NCBI RefSeq assembly: GCF_001748225.1
Contig: NZ_BDFE01000004.1
Coordinates: forward strand, 124,001-188,000
DNA from: Desulfoplanes formicivorans
GTDB taxonomy: Bacteria > Desulfobacterota > Desulfovibrionia > Desulfovibrionales > Desulfomicrobiaceae
Direction of reading: 5' to 3'
Length of the DNA stretch: 64,000 nt
Below are positions 43,649-54,453 of the stretch, piece after piece. The stretch's first letter is position 1; each line of letters begins with the position of its first letter. Position numbers and translations under genes: made by a program. The notes beneath the pieces are model-generated. The model was given only the letters and a program-made list of their open reading frames with translations. It searched no databases and was not told the origin of the DNA.

Positions 43649-44140
43649 CTATTTGCGAGTGATGGTTATTTTCTTCCCACGAATATTGCTCACTTCCTCG
43701 GCCCCCCGAAGTCCTTCGAGACCGGCAAAGGTGGCTCGCAATACATTGTGTGGGTTGTTCGTGCCAATAGCCTTGGTCAAGATATCGTGCACCCCAACAG
43801 CTTCCATGATGGCACGCACGGGTCCGCCAGCAATGATGCCGGTACCCTTGGAGGCAGGCTTGAGCAGGACACGACCAGCACCAAAGATCCCGGTCGTCTG
43901 GTAAGGGATGGTCCCCTCGATGAGGGAAATCTTCTTCATGGCGCGCTTGGCACGATCGGAAGCCTTTTTAATGGCATCGGGAACCTGATTGGCCTTACCC
44001 AGACCATACCCGACGCTCCCATTTCCATCTCCTACGACGACAAGTGCACTGAAGCTGAAGCGACGACCGCCCTTGACAACCTTGGCGACCCTGTTGAGAT
44101 AAACGACTTTTTCGATAAATTCGCTCTCGGTTGGCTGCAT
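43649..44140 (-). CDS. rpsE: Ribosomal protein S5 (uS5)
   Basis: The 163-residue small-subunit protein has [20 protein letters not shown], the dsRNA-binding domain involved in decoding fidelity. [19 protein letters not shown] follows, with [16 protein letters not shown]. It is eight bases before rpmD and twelve after rplR. Confidence 0.98.
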   Translation of the reverse strand: MQPTESEFIEKVVYLNRVAKVVKGGRRFSFSALVVVGDGNGSVGYGLGKANQVPDAIKKASDRAKRAMKKISLIEGTIPYQTTGIFGAGRVLLKPASKGTGIIAGGPVRAIMEAVGVHDILTKAIGTNNPHNVLRATFAGLEGLRGAEEVSNIRGKKITITRK

Positions 44141-44152
44141 GAATGACCTCTA

Positions 44153-44509
44153 TTAAAATTTTAAACCGGCTTCGCGTGCACTGTCTGCAAAAGCCTTGAC
44201 TTTACCATGAAATACATACCCGTTCCTGTCGAAAACAACGGCAGAAATATCCTGCTTCAAGGCTTCTTCGGCAATGCGCTTGCCAATGACCTTGGCGGTC
44301 TCGATATTGGCGCTACCGTTCTTGAATTCGTCCATGGCCAAGGAAGAAGAGGAAACCAGTGTGGTACCGGCATCATCATTGATCAGCTGGGCATAGATAT
44401 GCTTGTTCGAACGGAATACCACGAGACGCGGTCTCTCTGCGGTACCGAAAATTTTCTTCCGGATACGGATTTTTCTTTTTAATCTCGCTTGTCTCTTGCT
44501 AGATTTCAT
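44153..44509 (-). CDS. rplR: Ribosomal protein L18 (uL18)
   Basis: The 118-residue 5S-rRNA-binding protein has RPRLVVFRSNKHIYAQLIND, then AKVIGKRIAEEALKQDI and FDRNGYVFHGKVKAFADSAR. It begins eight bases after rplF ends, in normal order. Confidence 0.98.
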   Translation of the reverse strand: MKSSKRQARLKRKIRIRKKIFGTAERPRLVVFRSNKHIYAQLINDDAGTTLVSSSSLAMDEFKNGSANIETAKVIGKRIAEEALKQDISAVVFDRNGYVFHGKVKAFADSAREAGLKF

Positions 44510-44517
44510 CGATTTAC

Positions 44518-45054
44518 CTACTTAGCGCCGGATTTGCCGGCCTTGCGGCGGATCTGTTCGTTAACATACTTGATCCCCTTGCCCTTGTACGGCTCCGGAG
44601 GACGGACCCTTCTGATCTGAGCGGCTGTTTCGCCAACCAACTGCTTGTCACATCCGGACAGGGAAATCTTGTTACCCTCAACCTTGCCATCAACTCCCTG
44701 GGGAAGCGTAAAATGCACAGGGTGGGAGTAACCAACATTAAGTTCGAGATCAGAGCCCTTGAGGTTGACCTTGTATCCAACACCGACCAGTTCGAGCTCT
44801 TTGACAAACCCTTTTGAAACGCCTTCAATGGCATTGTGGATCAAAGAGCGACACAGTCCATGGTGGCACTTGCTGGTTTTTTCATCATCGTCGCGAGACA
44901 GCGTCACACTGCCATCGACCAGCTCGGCATGGATCTTTTCATGAAGATCAACCGTCAAGGTCCCCTTTGGTCCTTTTACCTCTACCAAGTGTTCCTTGAC
45001 GTTCAAATCTACATCCTTGGGAACATCTATCGGCTTTCTACCAATTCTTGACAT
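44518..45054 (-). CDS. rplF: Ribosomal protein L6 (uL6)
   Basis: Starting MSRIGRKPIDVPKDVDL, the protein is 178 residues. Residues ~85-115 contain VSKGFVKELELVGVGYKVNL. The C-terminal PPEPYKGKGIKYVNEQIRRKAG is the rRNA-contact signature. A 69-residue upstream extension of the open frame overlaps rpsH and is not part of the gene. Confidence 0.98.
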   Translation of the reverse strand: MSRIGRKPIDVPKDVDLNVKEHLVEVKGPKGTLTVDLHEKIHAELVDGSVTLSRDDDEKTSKCHHGLCRSLIHNAIEGVSKGFVKELELVGVGYKVNLKGSDLELNVGYSHPVHFTLPQGVDGKVEGNKISLSGCDKQLVGETAAQIRRVRPPEPYKGKGIKYVNEQIRRKAGKSGAK

Positions 45055-45064
45055 AGTTTCCTCA

Positions 45065-45448
45065 CTACCAGATTTCGCAGAGGAGTTCTCCGCCGATTCC
45101 CAATTCCTTGGCCTTGCCGCCCTCCATGATACCCTGTGAGGTGGAAAGGATACAGATGCCAAGGCCATTCTGAACAGCCGGGATATCCGCTTTGCCGACA
45201 TAAACGCGACGGCCTGGCTTGCTGATACGCTTGAGACCGGAAAATGCCGGCCGCCCTTCATGATACTTCAAACGGATATCAATGGAATTATCCGTGATTT
45301 CATAATCCTGAACATATCCCTCATCCTTGAAAATGGCGACCATGGCTGCCTTGGTTTTACTCAGCGGGGCAGACACTGTCTCATGGAGCGCCATTTGTGC
45401 ATTGCGGATTCTGGTCAGGATATCTGCGATTGGATCTACTACTGACAT
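45065..45448 (-). CDS. rpsH: Ribosomal protein S8 (uS8)
   Basis: The 127-residue protein begins MSVVDPIADILTRIRNAQ. The C-terminal STSQGIMEGGKAKELGIGGE is the 16S rRNA-binding signature. I choose the ATG over a GTG six bases earlier because the family starts at this residue. In E. coli S8 represses the spc operon, and the same is likely here but was not tested. Confidence 0.97.
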   Translation of the reverse strand: MSVVDPIADILTRIRNAQMALHETVSAPLSKTKAAMVAIFKDEGYVQDYEITDNSIDIRLKYHEGRPAFSGLKRISKPGRRVYVGKADIPAVQNGLGICILSTSQGIMEGGKAKELGIGGELLCEIW

Positions 45449-45463
45449 ATGCACATTCCTCGT

Positions 45464-45649
45464 TTACCAGCTAGATTTACGGACGCCGGGGAGCTCACCG
45501 GCCAAAGCCATGTTGCGGAAGCAGATGCGGCAGATCCCGTATTTACGCATGTAGGCACGCGGCCTCCCGCACAAAGGGCACCTGTTATATTTGCGTGTCG
45601 AAAATTTTGGCTTCCGCTTCGCTTTGACCCTTAATGATGTCTTTGCCAA
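45464..45649 (-). CDS. rpsN: Ribosomal protein S14 (uS14), type Z
   Basis: The 61-residue protein has two CxxC pairs (CPLCGR and CRICFR), the zinc form of S14. The start is TTG behind AAGGAGG; no ATG exists in frame, and [17 protein letters not shown] is the expected N-terminus. It lies between rplE and rpsH. Confidence 0.97.
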   Translation of the reverse strand: MAKTSLRVKAKRKPKFSTRKYNRCPLCGRPRAYMRKYGICRICFRNMALAGELPGVRKSSW

Positions 45650-45661
45650 AATACTCCTCCT

Positions 45662-46201
45662 TTATTTCTTGAAAGGCATACCGAGCAAGTCTAACAAACG
45701 CTTGCCTTCCTTGTCGGTGGTTGCGGAAGTCACAATGGTAATGTTCATGCCCTTCACTCGGTCAACATCATCCATGTTGATTTCAGGGAAAATCGTGTGG
45801 TCCTTGATCCCAAGGGTAAAATTTCCCCTTCCATCAAAACCCTTGTCAGGTATCCCGCGGAAATCTCTCACCCGTGGAAGAGCAACATTCAAGAGCTTGT
45901 CAAGAAAATACCACATTCTCTCCCGACGCAATGTAACACAGCACCCAATGGGCTGGCCCTCACGCAGTTTGAACGCAGCGATAGACTTTTTGGCCCTGGT
46001 CACAACAGCCTTCTGACCAGCAATCAAGCTCAATTCCTTTGCAGCATCCTGAATCAGTTTATTATCCTGGCTACCTTCGCCAAGACCCATGTTCAATGAA
46101 ACAAACTTCAGACCGGGTACCTGCATTGTTGAGGAATAATTAAATTCCTTTTTCAATTCCGGGGCTACTTTTGTTGTATAAATTTCACTCAGTCGCGTCA
46201 T
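45662..46201 (-). CDS. rplE: Ribosomal protein L5 (uL5)
   Basis: The 179-residue 5S-rRNA-binding protein has [22 protein letters not shown] and the signature [20 protein letters not shown]. It contacts P-site tRNA and the small subunit through the central protuberance. Order rplX-rplE-rpsN is standard. Confidence 0.98.
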   Translation of the reverse strand: MTRLSEIYTTKVAPELKKEFNYSSTMQVPGLKFVSLNMGLGEGSQDNKLIQDAAKELSLIAGQKAVVTRAKKSIAAFKLREGQPIGCCVTLRRERMWYFLDKLLNVALPRVRDFRGIPDKGFDGRGNFTLGIKDHTIFPEINMDDVDRVKGMNITIVTSATTDKEGKRLLDLLGMPFKK

Positions 46202-46210
46202 TATAGTCCC

Positions 46211-46534
46211 CTAACTCATCACTTCGTTACATTTCTTGCAGTAACGAACTTTTTTTCCGCCATCAGCTATCTTGTAACCAACCCTGGTTGGTTTGGTGCA
46301 GGATTCACATATAAGCTGGACGTTCGAAACATGCAGGGGGGCTTCCTTGTCTACGATCCCACCCTGTTCATTCTTGTACGGGTTGGGTTTGACATGGCGT
46401 TTGACCATGTTCACGTTTTCAACAAGGAGAAGATCCTTGTTCTTGAAGATCTTCTTTACCTTTCCTGTCTTTCCCTTGTCCTTTCCTGCAAGGACAATCA
46501 CAGTATCGTCTTTATGAATTTTCCTGGTTTTCAT
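46211..46534 (-). CDS. rplX: Ribosomal protein L24 (uL24) with C-terminal Cys pairs
   Basis: The 107-residue assembly-initiator protein has the KOW motif VIVLAGKDKGKTGKVKKIF and VKRHVKPNPYKNEQGGIVDKE. The C-terminus carries two CxxC pairs (CESC, ~residues 76-79, and CKKC, ~99-102) that form a likely zinc ribbon, absent from E. coli L24. Confidence 0.97.
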   Translation of the reverse strand: MKTRKIHKDDTVIVLAGKDKGKTGKVKKIFKNKDLLLVENVNMVKRHVKPNPYKNEQGGIVDKEAPLHVSNVQLICESCTKPTRVGYKIADGGKKVRYCKKCNEVMS

Positions 46535-46542
46535 AGTAAATC

Positions 46543-46911
46543 CTATAAAACCTCAGGCGCCAGGGACACGATCTTCATGAAATTTTTGGCTCTCAATTCT
46601 CTGGCCACGGGGCCGAAAATACGTGTTCCTACTGGGTCAAGGTTCTTGCTGAGTATGACAGCGGAGTTATTGTCGAACCGGATATAAGAACCATCGGGAC
46701 GACCGATTTCCTTCTTGGTCCGGACAATGACAGCCTTCATGACATCGCCTTTTTTGACTTTGGAGTGGGGCATCGCTTCCTTGACGGAAACGACAATGAG
46801 ATCACCGACACTGGCATAGCGGCGATGGCTCCCTCCAAGAACCTTGATACAGCAGACCTTCTTTGCACCTGAATTATCAGCTACATCAAGAGTTGATTGT
46901 ACTTGTATCAT
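46543..46911 (-). CDS. rplN: Ribosomal protein L14 (uL14)
   Basis: The 122-residue protein at the subunit interface has [19 protein letters not shown] at the start and [20 protein letters not shown] near the end. It begins the spc part of the macro-operon. The nine-base gap from rpsQ leaves no room for a separate promoter. Confidence 0.98.
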   Translation of the reverse strand: MIQVQSTLDVADNSGAKKVCCIKVLGGSHRRYASVGDLIVVSVKEAMPHSKVKKGDVMKAVIVRTKKEIGRPDGSYIRFDNNSAVILSKNLDPVGTRIFGPVARELRAKNFMKIVSLAPEVL

Positions 46912-46920
46912 CCTTATCCC

Positions 46921-47187
46921 CTAAAGAGCCTTTTCAATAATTTTCGTAAGATGCCAACGCTTATTGGCACTCAGAGGTCTGTGTTCTACAATCTGGACCT
47001 TGTCACCGACCCGGCATTCATTCTTCGGATCGTGGGCCATGAACTTTTTCCTGCGACGGATGTATTTTTTCAAGACAGGATGCTTGATGAGTGTCTCAAC
47101 TCTGACGACAATGGTCTTATCGTTCTTGTCGCTCACGACAAAGCCCGTCATGCGTCTCTTGTTGGCCTTCTGTTCGCTTGTAGCCAT
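46921..47187 (-). CDS. rpsQ: Ribosomal protein S17 (uS17)
   Basis: The 88-residue OB-fold protein has MTGFVVSDKNDKTIVVRVET, then RRKKFMAHDPKNECRVGDKV and RPLSANKRWHLTKI. It is preceded by rpmC with a three-base gap. Confidence 0.98.
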   Translation of the reverse strand: MATSEQKANKRRMTGFVVSDKNDKTIVVRVETLIKHPVLKKYIRRRKKFMAHDPKNECRVGDKVQIVEHRPLSANKRWHLTKIIEKAL

Positions 47188-47190
47188 GTT

Positions 47191-47385
47191 CTAGTTCTCC
47201 ATCTCTTTTTCGCCAAGGACACCCAGAATACGGGCGATGTTTTTCTTGACCTTGGAAATACGCTGCGTGTTTTCGAGCTGGGCAGTGGCATGTTGAAAGC
47301 GAAGATTCATCAACTCCTGACGATACTCCGTCAACTTCTCATGAAGCTTGTCGACATCGAATGTTCTCATTTCGGAAGCTTTCAT
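47191..47385 (-). CDS. rpmC: Ribosomal protein L29 (uL29)
   Basis: The 64-residue helical hairpin protein near the exit tunnel has LRFQHATAQLENTQRISKVK and KNIARILGVL. I start at the ATG with AAGGAG seven bases upstream, which adjoins the rplP stop, rather than at the in-frame start six codons earlier. Confidence 0.97.
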   Translation of the reverse strand: MKASEMRTFDVDKLHEKLTEYRQELMNLRFQHATAQLENTQRISKVKKNIARILGVLGEKEMEN

Positions 47386-47386
47386 A

Positions 47387-47797
47387 TCAGGACTCCTTAA
47401 CAACGATTTGGGTCTTGAATGGCAGCTTGTAAGACGCCAACTTCAGTGCACGTTTGGCCAACTCGATATCGACCCCCTTGATCTCGTACAAAACCTTGCC
47501 TCGGCGAACCGGAGCACACCATCCGCACGGCGCTCCCTTACCCTTTCCCTGACGGGTTTCAGCGGGCTTGGAGGTAATGGGTTTGTCAGGAAACACGCGA
47601 ATAAAGACCTTTCCGCCCCTTTTGATATGACGCATCATGGCAACACGAGCGGATTCGATCTGCTGGTTGGTCAGTTTGCCACTTTCAAGAGCCTTCAGGC
47701 CAACCTCGCCAAAGGAAACAAGATTCCCACGGGATGCCTGTCCCTTGATCCTGCCTTTTTGCTGCTTTCTGAATTTAACTTTCTTTGGACTCAGCAT
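47387..47797 (-). CDS. rplP: Ribosomal protein L16 (uL16)
   Basis: The 136-residue protein near the A site starts [20 protein letters not shown] and has [20 protein letters not shown]. Its ATG overlaps the rpsC stop (TAATG-type junction), so the two are translationally coupled. Confidence 0.98.
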   Translation of the reverse strand: MLSPKKVKFRKQQKGRIKGQASRGNLVSFGEVGLKALESGKLTNQQIESARVAMMRHIKRGGKVFIRVFPDKPITSKPAETRQGKGKGAPCGWCAPVRRGKVLYEIKGVDIELAKRALKLASYKLPFKTQIVVKES

Positions 47798-48435
47798 TAT
47801 CGACGACCCTCATCTAAAATATCACCCTTGTAGATCCACACCTTGACGCCGATAACTCCATAAGTAGTTGCGGCCTGAGCGAATCCGTAATCGATATCGG
47901 CACGCAACGTATGCAGGGGAACGCGACCTTCTCGCTGCCATTCGGTTCTGGCGATTTCAGCACCGCCCAACCGGCCGGAGCAGGAAACCTTGATTCCCTG
48001 GGCACCGAACTTTTCGGCAATGGTGATGGTTCGCTTGGTCGCCCTACGAAAGGCAACCCGACGTTCGAGCTGCATGGCGATGTTTTCAGCCACAAGTTGG
48101 GCATCAACTTCAGGTCGGCGAATTTCGTTGACTTCGATCAAAAATTCACCTGAAAATTTGTTTCTAAGATCAGCACGAAGCTTTTCAATCTCAACACCCT
48201 TCCGCCCGATAACAATGCCCGGCCTGGCAGTAAAAAGAATCAACCGGACCTTGTCAGCTGCGCGTTCAATTTCAATCTTCGAAATTCCGGCGTGATAGAG
48301 CTTTTTCTTGATATAGCTCCTCAGCTTCTTGTCCTCATGCACAAATTTGGGATACTCTTTGGTTGCAAACCAGCGTGAAAGCCAGTTTTTGTTGTATCCT
48401 AAACGGAATCCATATGGATGTATCTTCTGACCCAA
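47797..48435 (-). CDS. rpsC: Ribosomal protein S3 (uS3)
   Basis: The 212-residue protein at the mRNA entry channel has a KH domain with [20 protein letters not shown]. The C-terminal half has [20 protein letters not shown]. The start is TTG behind AGGAGG; the expected N-terminus [17 protein letters not shown] follows, so the non-ATG start is real unless there is a sequencing error. Confidence 0.97.
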   Translation of the reverse strand: MGQKIHPYGFRLGYNKNWLSRWFATKEYPKFVHEDKKLRSYIKKKLYHAGISKIEIERAADKVRLILFTARPGIVIGRKGVEIEKLRADLRNKFSGEFLIEVNEIRRPEVDAQLVAENIAMQLERRVAFRRATKRTITIAEKFGAQGIKVSCSGRLGGAEIARTEWQREGRVPLHTLRADIDYGFAQAATTYGVIGVKVWIYKGDILDEGRR

Positions 48436-48447
48436 GGCAATGTCCTC

Positions 48448-48780
48448 CTATAGCTCATCAACAATTACGGTAACATGGCTTGTACGCTTGAAAATGCGAT
48501 AAGCTCGGCCCATTGCCCTTGGCTGAATCCTCTTCCAAGTGGGTCCTTCGTTTACCATGACCCGCTTGACAAAAAGATTATCAACATCCAGCCCTGTATT
48601 GGCTTCAGCATTAGCAATAGCAGAATCCAATACCTTCAAAATTACCTTTGCGGCTTTCTTGGGTGTAAACTTGAGGATGTTGATGGCATCCTCCACAGTT
48701 TTCCCGCTGATATTTCTTGCGACAAGCCGGGTCTTCTGCGCTGAAATCCGCATATATTTGGCGGTTGCTTTCACTTCCAT
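48448..48780 (-). CDS. rplV: Ribosomal protein L22 (uL22)
   Basis: The 110-residue protein lining the exit tunnel has [20 protein letters not shown] and the C-terminal [20 protein letters not shown], the macrolide-relevant loop region. The standard S10 order rpsS-rplV-rpsC is kept. Confidence 0.98.
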   Translation of the reverse strand: MEVKATAKYMRISAQKTRLVARNISGKTVEDAINILKFTPKKAAKVILKVLDSAIANAEANTGLDVDNLFVKRVMVNEGPTWKRIQPRAMGRAYRIFKRTSHVTVIVDEL

Positions 48781-48783
48781 GGA

Positions 48784-49068
48784 CTACTTTCCTTTTACCT
48801 GGCTTTTTTTGTCACCGGCATGTCCCCGAAACGTCCGCGTGGGAGAAAATTCACCCAGCTTGTGGCCAACCATGTTTTCGGTAACAAAGACGGGAACAAA
48901 TTGTTTGCCGTTGTGCACAGCGAAGGTCATCCCGACCATTTCCGGGATAATGGTCGATCGCCGCGACCAGGTCTTTATCACCTGACGACTGTTATCCCTG
49001 ACGGCCCGATCAACCTTGGCCAGCAAATGATCGTCAACAAAAAAACCTTTTTTCAATGATCTTGGCAT
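48784..49068 (-). CDS. rpsS: Ribosomal protein S19 (uS19)
   Basis: The 94-residue head protein starts [19 protein letters not shown] and has the signature [20 protein letters not shown] followed by [12 protein letters not shown]. It is three bases before rplV. Confidence 0.98.
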   Translation of the reverse strand: MPRSLKKGFFVDDHLLAKVDRAVRDNSRQVIKTWSRRSTIIPEMVGMTFAVHNGKQFVPVFVTENMVGHKLGEFSPTRTFRGHAGDKKSQVKGK

Positions 49069-49076
49069 GTTATCTC

Positions 49077-49907
49077 CTACTTCCGGCCACGGCGTTTAAC
49101 GATCAAACGCGAGGATTGCTTCTTGGGGTTCCTGGTCTTGTATCCCTTGGTAGGCTTACCCCAGGGAGTGACAGGATGACGACCACCGGAACTGCGGCCC
49201 TCACCACCACCAAGCGGATGATCAATGGGGTTCATGGCAACGCCGCGTACTTCAGGACGCTTGCCTTTCCAACGATTACGACCGGCCTTACCGATACTGA
49301 TGTTTTCATAGTCAAGGTTGCCGACCTGGCCGATAGTGGCCATGTTTGCCGCCAGGACCCTGCGAACCTCACCCGAAGGAAGCCGCAACAAGGCATACTT
49401 GCCTTCCTTGGCCACCAGCTGGGCATAGGTTCCGGCCGATCGGGCCATCTGCCCACCCTTGCCGGGATACAGTTCGATGTTGTGAACGATGGTTCCCTGG
49501 GGAATCTTGGCCAAAGGCAAGGCATTCCCTGTGGTAATATCGGCCTTTTCACCAGCAATGACCGTATCGCCCACCTTCATCCCGTTGGCGGCAAGAATAT
49601 AGCGCTTTTCGCCATCGGCATAATGGAGCAGGGCAATGCGGGCACTTCGGTTGGGATCGTACTCGATGGTAGCGACCTTGGCGGGGATATCAAGCTTCTG
49701 TCTCTTGAAATCGATCATGCGATAACGACGCTTGTTGCCGCCGCCACGACGCCGCGAGGTAACCCGTCCATAGTTGTTGCGGCCACCTGTTGTGGAAATC
49801 CCTCGAGTAAGCGACCTTTCAGGTTGCGACCGAGTGATCTCTTCAAAGGTAGATACCGTCTGTGCTCTCCTACCTGGTGAGGTAGGTTTCAATTTGCGTA
49901 CAGCCAT
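49077..49907 (-). CDS. rplB: Ribosomal protein L2 (uL2)
   Basis: The 276-residue core protein near the peptidyl-transferase centre has [18 protein letters not shown] and the family signature [20 protein letters not shown], containing the conserved His for the active-site region. It is nine bases before rpsS. Confidence 0.98.
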   Translation of the reverse strand: MAVRKLKPTSPGRRAQTVSTFEEITRSQPERSLTRGISTTGGRNNYGRVTSRRRGGGNKRRYRMIDFKRQKLDIPAKVATIEYDPNRSARIALLHYADGEKRYILAANGMKVGDTVIAGEKADITTGNALPLAKIPQGTIVHNIELYPGKGGQMARSAGTYAQLVAKEGKYALLRLPSGEVRRVLAANMATIGQVGNLDYENISIGKAGRNRWKGKRPEVRGVAMNPIDHPLGGGEGRSSGGRHPVTPWGKPTKGYKTRNPKKQSSRLIVKRRGRK

Positions 49908-49909
49908 TC

Positions 49910-50200
49910 CTACACCCCTTCAAAAAAATCTATTTTATCACCTGGCGACAGGTTGACATAGGCCTTTTTGCAACCTGGAATCCTGCCGACGGCACGACCC
50001 ATCTTCTTTCTGACCCTGGGTCTGTACTTGACAACATTGACCGACTGCACAGTGACGTTGAAAAGTTCCTCGATCGCCTTGGAAATGTCATGCTTGGATG
50101 CCCGAGGATGCACGTAAAAAGCGATCTTTTCATCCTGTTCTTTCATCAGGGTGGTTTTTTCGGAGAGCAGCGGTTTGATAAGAACCTGTGTATTTTCCAT
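49910..50200 (-). CDS. rplW: Ribosomal protein L23 (uL23)
   Basis: The 96-residue protein at the tunnel exit, docking site for SRP and trigger factor, starts [20 protein letters not shown] use this ATG; the in-frame extension of 12 codons overlaps rplD. The tail [20 protein letters not shown] is typical. Confidence 0.97.
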   Translation of the reverse strand: MENTQVLIKPLLSEKTTLMKEQDEKIAFYVHPRASKHDISKAIEELFNVTVQSVNVVKYRPRVRKKMGRAVGRIPGCKKAYVNLSPGDKIDFFEGV

Positions 50201-50201
50201 C

Positions 50202-50822
50202 TTACTGTAACCTCTCCTGAAGCTTTTCAACGGCACCCTGCTCCATCACGAGCTGAGGATGCCGTAATATATCATAAACATTCAATGCATCCTGGGTCGT
50301 AACCTGGACACCGGGAACATTGCGGGCTGAAAGGGTAAGGTTTTTATACTCTTCGGGGACAACAATCAAGACTTTTTTCAGGCCCAGTCGCTCGCGCAAT
50401 CCCACAAAGGCTTTGGTCTTGATTTCATTGAGATCCAGCTTGTCAACAATGAGCATGTCATCCTGAACAAAACGGGAGGTCAACGCCATTTTCAGGGCCA
50501 ACCGCCGGATCTTCTTGTTCACCTTGAACGAGTAATCCCTTGCCTGGGGACCGTGAACCACGGCACCACCCTTCCACAAGGGTGAACGAACCGAGCCGGC
50601 ACGAGCACGTCCCGTCCCCTTCTGCCGCCAGGGTTTCTTTCCTCCCCCACGGATCAGGGCACGGTTTTTCACACCAACGGTTCCTGCACGCCTTGCATTC
50701 CGAAAGGCCCGCACAACAAAGTGCAGGATTTCCGGCTTTACCTCAACAGAAAAAATATCATCGGTCAGATCCATCTCGCCGACGACATTCTTTTCCTGGT
50801 TGTATATTTTTGCCATTGCCAT
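50202..50822 (-). CDS. rplD: Ribosomal protein L4 (uL4)
   Basis: The 206-residue protein has the tunnel-reaching loop GGGKKPWRQKGTGRARAGSV (~59-78) and SPLWKGGAVVHGPQARDYSF. AAGGAG precedes the first of two nearby ATGs. In E. coli L4 represses the S10 operon. Confidence 0.98.
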   Translation of the reverse strand: MAMAKIYNQEKNVVGEMDLTDDIFSVEVKPEILHFVVRAFRNARRAGTVGVKNRALIRGGGKKPWRQKGTGRARAGSVRSPLWKGGAVVHGPQARDYSFKVNKKIRRLALKMALTSRFVQDDMLIVDKLDLNEIKTKAFVGLRERLGLKKVLIVVPEEYKNLTLSARNVPGVQVTTQDALNVYDILRHPQLVMEQGAVEKLQERLQ

Positions 50823-50833
50823 AGCAGTTCTCC

Positions 50834-51466
50834 TTAACTCCTCTTGCGAAGAAGGACGACGCCCTTCTTCGGACCGGGTACCTGCCCCCGGATGATCACC
50901 AGGTTATCCTCGGGTCTGACATCAACAACCTCGAGGTTGAGAGAGGTCACATTCTTGTTACCCATCTGCCCGGCCATCTTTTTGCCCTTGAAAACCTTCC
51001 CGGGGTAGGCGCACTGACCAATACCACCTGTTGCCCGGTGGACCTTTTCATGACCATGGGATGCAGGAGCTCCGCCAAAATTCCAACGTTTCATGGGACC
51101 GGCAAATCCGTGGCCCTTGGATGTTCCACGCACGTCAATCCGTTCCCCGGGAGAAAAAATATCCGCGGTGATAGTTTGACCGACCTCGTAACTATCGACA
51201 TCTTCGGTTCGAAACTCGTTGAGATATCGATAGAAACCGCAGTCAGCCTTGAGCTGATGCCCCCGTTTCGGCTTGTTCAGCCTGTGGGAGGCAATGGGCT
51301 CGAACCCAACCTGGATGGCATTGTATCCATCCTTTTCTTCAACCTTTTTCTGGATCACCGGGCAGGGACCGACCTCGATGACGGTTGCGGGAACCACTGT
51401 CCCGTCATCCGCAAAGATGCGTGTCATACCCAGTTTTTTTCCGATAAGGCCCAATGTTTTTTTCAT
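50834..51466 (-). CDS. rplC: Ribosomal protein L3 (uL3)
   Basis: The 210-residue protein has GLIGKKLGMTRIFADDG and the signature FAGPMKRWNFGGAPASHGHEKVHR, reaching toward the peptidyl-transferase centre. It is the second gene of the S10 block, 20 bases after rpsJ. Confidence 0.98.
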   Translation of the reverse strand: MKKTLGLIGKKLGMTRIFADDGTVVPATVIEVGPCPVIQKKVEEKDGYNAIQVGFEPIASHRLNKPKRGHQLKADCGFYRYLNEFRTEDVDSYEVGQTITADIFSPGERIDVRGTSKGHGFAGPMKRWNFGGAPASHGHEKVHRATGGIGQCAYPGKVFKGKKMAGQMGNKNVTSLNLEVVDVRPEDNLVIIRGQVPGPKKGVVLLRKRS

Positions 51467-51486
51467 GGCTTGCTCTCTTTTCGCGA

Positions 51487-51795
51487 CTAAAGCTTGATTT
51501 CGACATCGACGCCGGCAGGCAGATTGAGTTTGCCAAGGGCATCAACGGTCTGCTGTGTTGGTTCGAGGACATCAAGAAGCCGTTTGTGGATTCTGATTTC
51601 AAACTGTTCGCGAGATTTCTTGTCCACATGCACGGAGCGCTGAATCGTGGTCTTGTGAATTCTGGTCGGCAAGGGAATGGGGCCTGCGATGCTGGCACCG
51701 GTATTCTTGGCCGAGTCAACAATCTCAGCTACGGCTTTATCTAAGATACGATAATCATACGCCCTTAGTTTGATTCTAATTTTATCGCTATTCAT
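51487..51795 (-). CDS. rpsJ: Ribosomal protein S10 (uS10)
   Basis: The 102-residue protein, which also binds NusB in antitermination, starts [20 protein letters not shown] and has [21 protein letters not shown] start at the ATG behind AGGAAA. It follows fusA by 85 bases; no tuf gene lies between, where many bacteria have one. Confidence 0.98.
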   Translation of the reverse strand: MNSDKIRIKLRAYDYRILDKAVAEIVDSAKNTGASIAGPIPLPTRIHKTTIQRSVHVDKKSREQFEIRIHKRLLDVLEPTQQTVDALGKLNLPAGVDVEIKL

Positions 51796-51880
51796 GACAG
51801 TTTTCCTAAATGTTGCGAATAAACCGGTTTGGCCTTGTGGGCGCACGCGGGTCCCATCCCCCGTGCTCTTCACGATGCTC

Positions 51881-53953
51881 CTAGATCTTTTTCAAAAGCT
51901 CTTCAGCAACAGAAGACGGTACTTTTTCATAATGATCGAACAGCATGGAATATGTGGCACGCCCCTGGGTCTTGGACCGAAGATCCGTGGCATATCCGAA
52001 CATGTTGCTCAAGGGGATGTAGGCACGAATGATCTGCGTTCCCATGCGGGCTTCCATGTTGCTCACCTTGCCGCGGCGTCCGTTCACATCACCCATGACG
52101 TCTCCGAGATATTCTTCGGGAGTAAGGATCTCCACGAACATAATCGGCTCCAGGATGACGCCTCCGGCCTTTCTGCAGGCTTCCTTGATGGCCATGGAAC
52201 CGGCAATGTAAAATGCCTGCTCGGAAGAATCCACATCATGGTAGGATCCGTACACAAGACGGACCTTGATATCGACCACAGGGAATCCCGCAAGCACACC
52301 ACTGGTCAGTGCATTCTGGATACCCTTGTCCACGGCGGGAATATATTCCTTGGGAATGACGCCACCGACAATCTTGTTTTCGAACTCGTAGCCCTTACCG
52401 GGCTCCTGGGGTTCGACCTCGATGACCACGTGCCCGTACTGACCACGACCACCCGACTGCTTGGCGTACTTGAGATCTTCCTTGACCGCTTTGGTTATGG
52501 TTTCCCGATAGGCAACCTGAGGCTGGCCCACATTGGCGTCCACCCCGAACTCGCGGGTGAGGCGATCAACAATGATCTCAAGGTGCAGCTCGCCCATGCC
52601 GGCAATAAGGGTCTGTCCGGTTTCATCATTGCTTTTCACCCTGAAGGAAGGATCTTCCTTGGCCAGCTTCTGCAGGGCCTGGCTCAGGGAATCGCGGTCG
52701 GACTTGGTCTTGGGCTCAATGGCAACCTCGATGACCGGATCAGGGAAATCAATGGACTCGAGAAGCACAGGACGTTCCTGTGCGCACAAGGTCTCACCGG
52801 TGGCGGTATATTTCAGACCGACAGCCGCAACAATGTCCCCGGCGTAGGCTTCCTTGATCTCCTCACGCTTGTTGGCGTGCATCTTGAGCAATCGACCGAT
52901 ACGCTCCTTCTTGCCGGATGCGGCGTTGAGCACCGTTGTACCGGCAACGATCTTGCCGGAATAAATGCGCAAAAAGGTCAGATGCCCGATAAAGGGATCG
53001 GCCATGAGCTTGAAGGCCAGCGCTCCCAGAGGAGCATCGTCCTCGCAGGGACATTCGATCTGCTCTTCGGAATCCGGGGCATGACCGACCATAACCGGAA
53101 TGTCCACGGGCGAAGGAAGATAGGACACAATGGCGTCAAGCAGGGGCTGAACGCCCTTGTTCTTGAAGGCGGATCCACAAAGAACAGGACAGATGCTCAG
53201 ATTGATCGTTTCCTTGCGTACCGCCTCCCCAAGTTCCTCGGGGCTGATCTCTTCACCTTCAAGATAGCGGTCAAGCAAGGTCTCGTCTTCCTCAGCCACG
53301 GCCTCGATCAGCGACTGACGCCACTGCTCGGCCTCATCCTTCAATTCTTCGGGGATGGGGACAAATTCGTAGTTCTTTCCCATGGACTGCTCGTCAAAAA
53401 TCAGGGCCTTGCCATGGATGAGATCCACAACGCCCTCAAAAGCTTCTTCGCTGCCAATGGGAATCTGCAAAGGAACCGGCTTGGCCTTGAGACGTGAGGA
53501 GATCATCCCCACAACCCGAAAAAAATCGGCTCCTGACCGGTCCATCTTATTGACAAAAGCAATACGGGGAACCTTGTACCGATCGGCCTGGCGCCATACG
53601 GTTTCGGACTGAGGCTCGACCCCTCCTACCGCGCAAAAGACGGCTACAGCCCCGTCGAGAACGCGCAGTGCACGCTCAACTTCCACGGTAAAGTCCACAT
53701 GCCCGGGAGTATCAATGATATTGATCCGATGGTCATCCCAGAAACAGGTAGTGGCTGCCGACGTGATCGTGATGCCACGCTCCTGTTCCTGCTCCATCCA
53801 GTCCATGGTTGCCTGGCCATCATGAACCTCACCGAGCTTATGCGATACGCCCGTATAATAAAGGATACGCTCGGTTGTTGTGGTCTTGCCCGCGTCAATG
53901 TGGGCCATGATCCCGATATTTCTTTGCTTTTTGATAGGTACGACTCGTGCCAC
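51881..53953 (-). CDS. fusA: Elongation factor G
   Basis: The 690-residue GTPase drives translocation. G1 is [20 protein letters not shown], the switch motif G3 is DTPGHVDF and G4 is NKMD. The later domains include [15 protein letters not shown] and the domain V segment [19 protein letters not shown]. The start is GTG behind AGGAG. It lies in str order after rpsG. Confidence 0.98.
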   Translation of the reverse strand: MARVVPIKKQRNIGIMAHIDAGKTTTTERILYYTGVSHKLGEVHDGQATMDWMEQEQERGITITSAATTCFWDDHRINIIDTPGHVDFTVEVERALRVLDGAVAVFCAVGGVEPQSETVWRQADRYKVPRIAFVNKMDRSGADFFRVVGMISSRLKAKPVPLQIPIGSEEAFEGVVDLIHGKALIFDEQSMGKNYEFVPIPEELKDEAEQWRQSLIEAVAEEDETLLDRYLEGEEISPEELGEAVRKETINLSICPVLCGSAFKNKGVQPLLDAIVSYLPSPVDIPVMVGHAPDSEEQIECPCEDDAPLGALAFKLMADPFIGHLTFLRIYSGKIVAGTTVLNAASGKKERIGRLLKMHANKREEIKEAYAGDIVAAVGLKYTATGETLCAQERPVLLESIDFPDPVIEVAIEPKTKSDRDSLSQALQKLAKEDPSFRVKSNDETGQTLIAGMGELHLEIIVDRLTREFGVDANVGQPQVAYRETITKAVKEDLKYAKQSGGRGQYGHVVIEVEPQEPGKGYEFENKIVGGVIPKEYIPAVDKGIQNALTSGVLAGFPVVDIKVRLVYGSYHDVDSSEQAFYIAGSMAIKEACRKAGGVILEPIMFVEILTPEEYLGDVMGDVNGRRGKVSNMEARMGTQIIRAYIPLSNMFGYATDLRSKTQGRATYSMLFDHYEKVPSSVAEELLKKI

Positions 53954-53965
53954 GCTAACTCCTAA

Positions 53966-54448
<483 letters not shown>

Positions 54449-54453
54449 TTACT

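Noticed and set aside
51770-53497. 575-codon rightward open frame
   Set aside because: Antisense to fusA, with no start signal and no recognisable domain.
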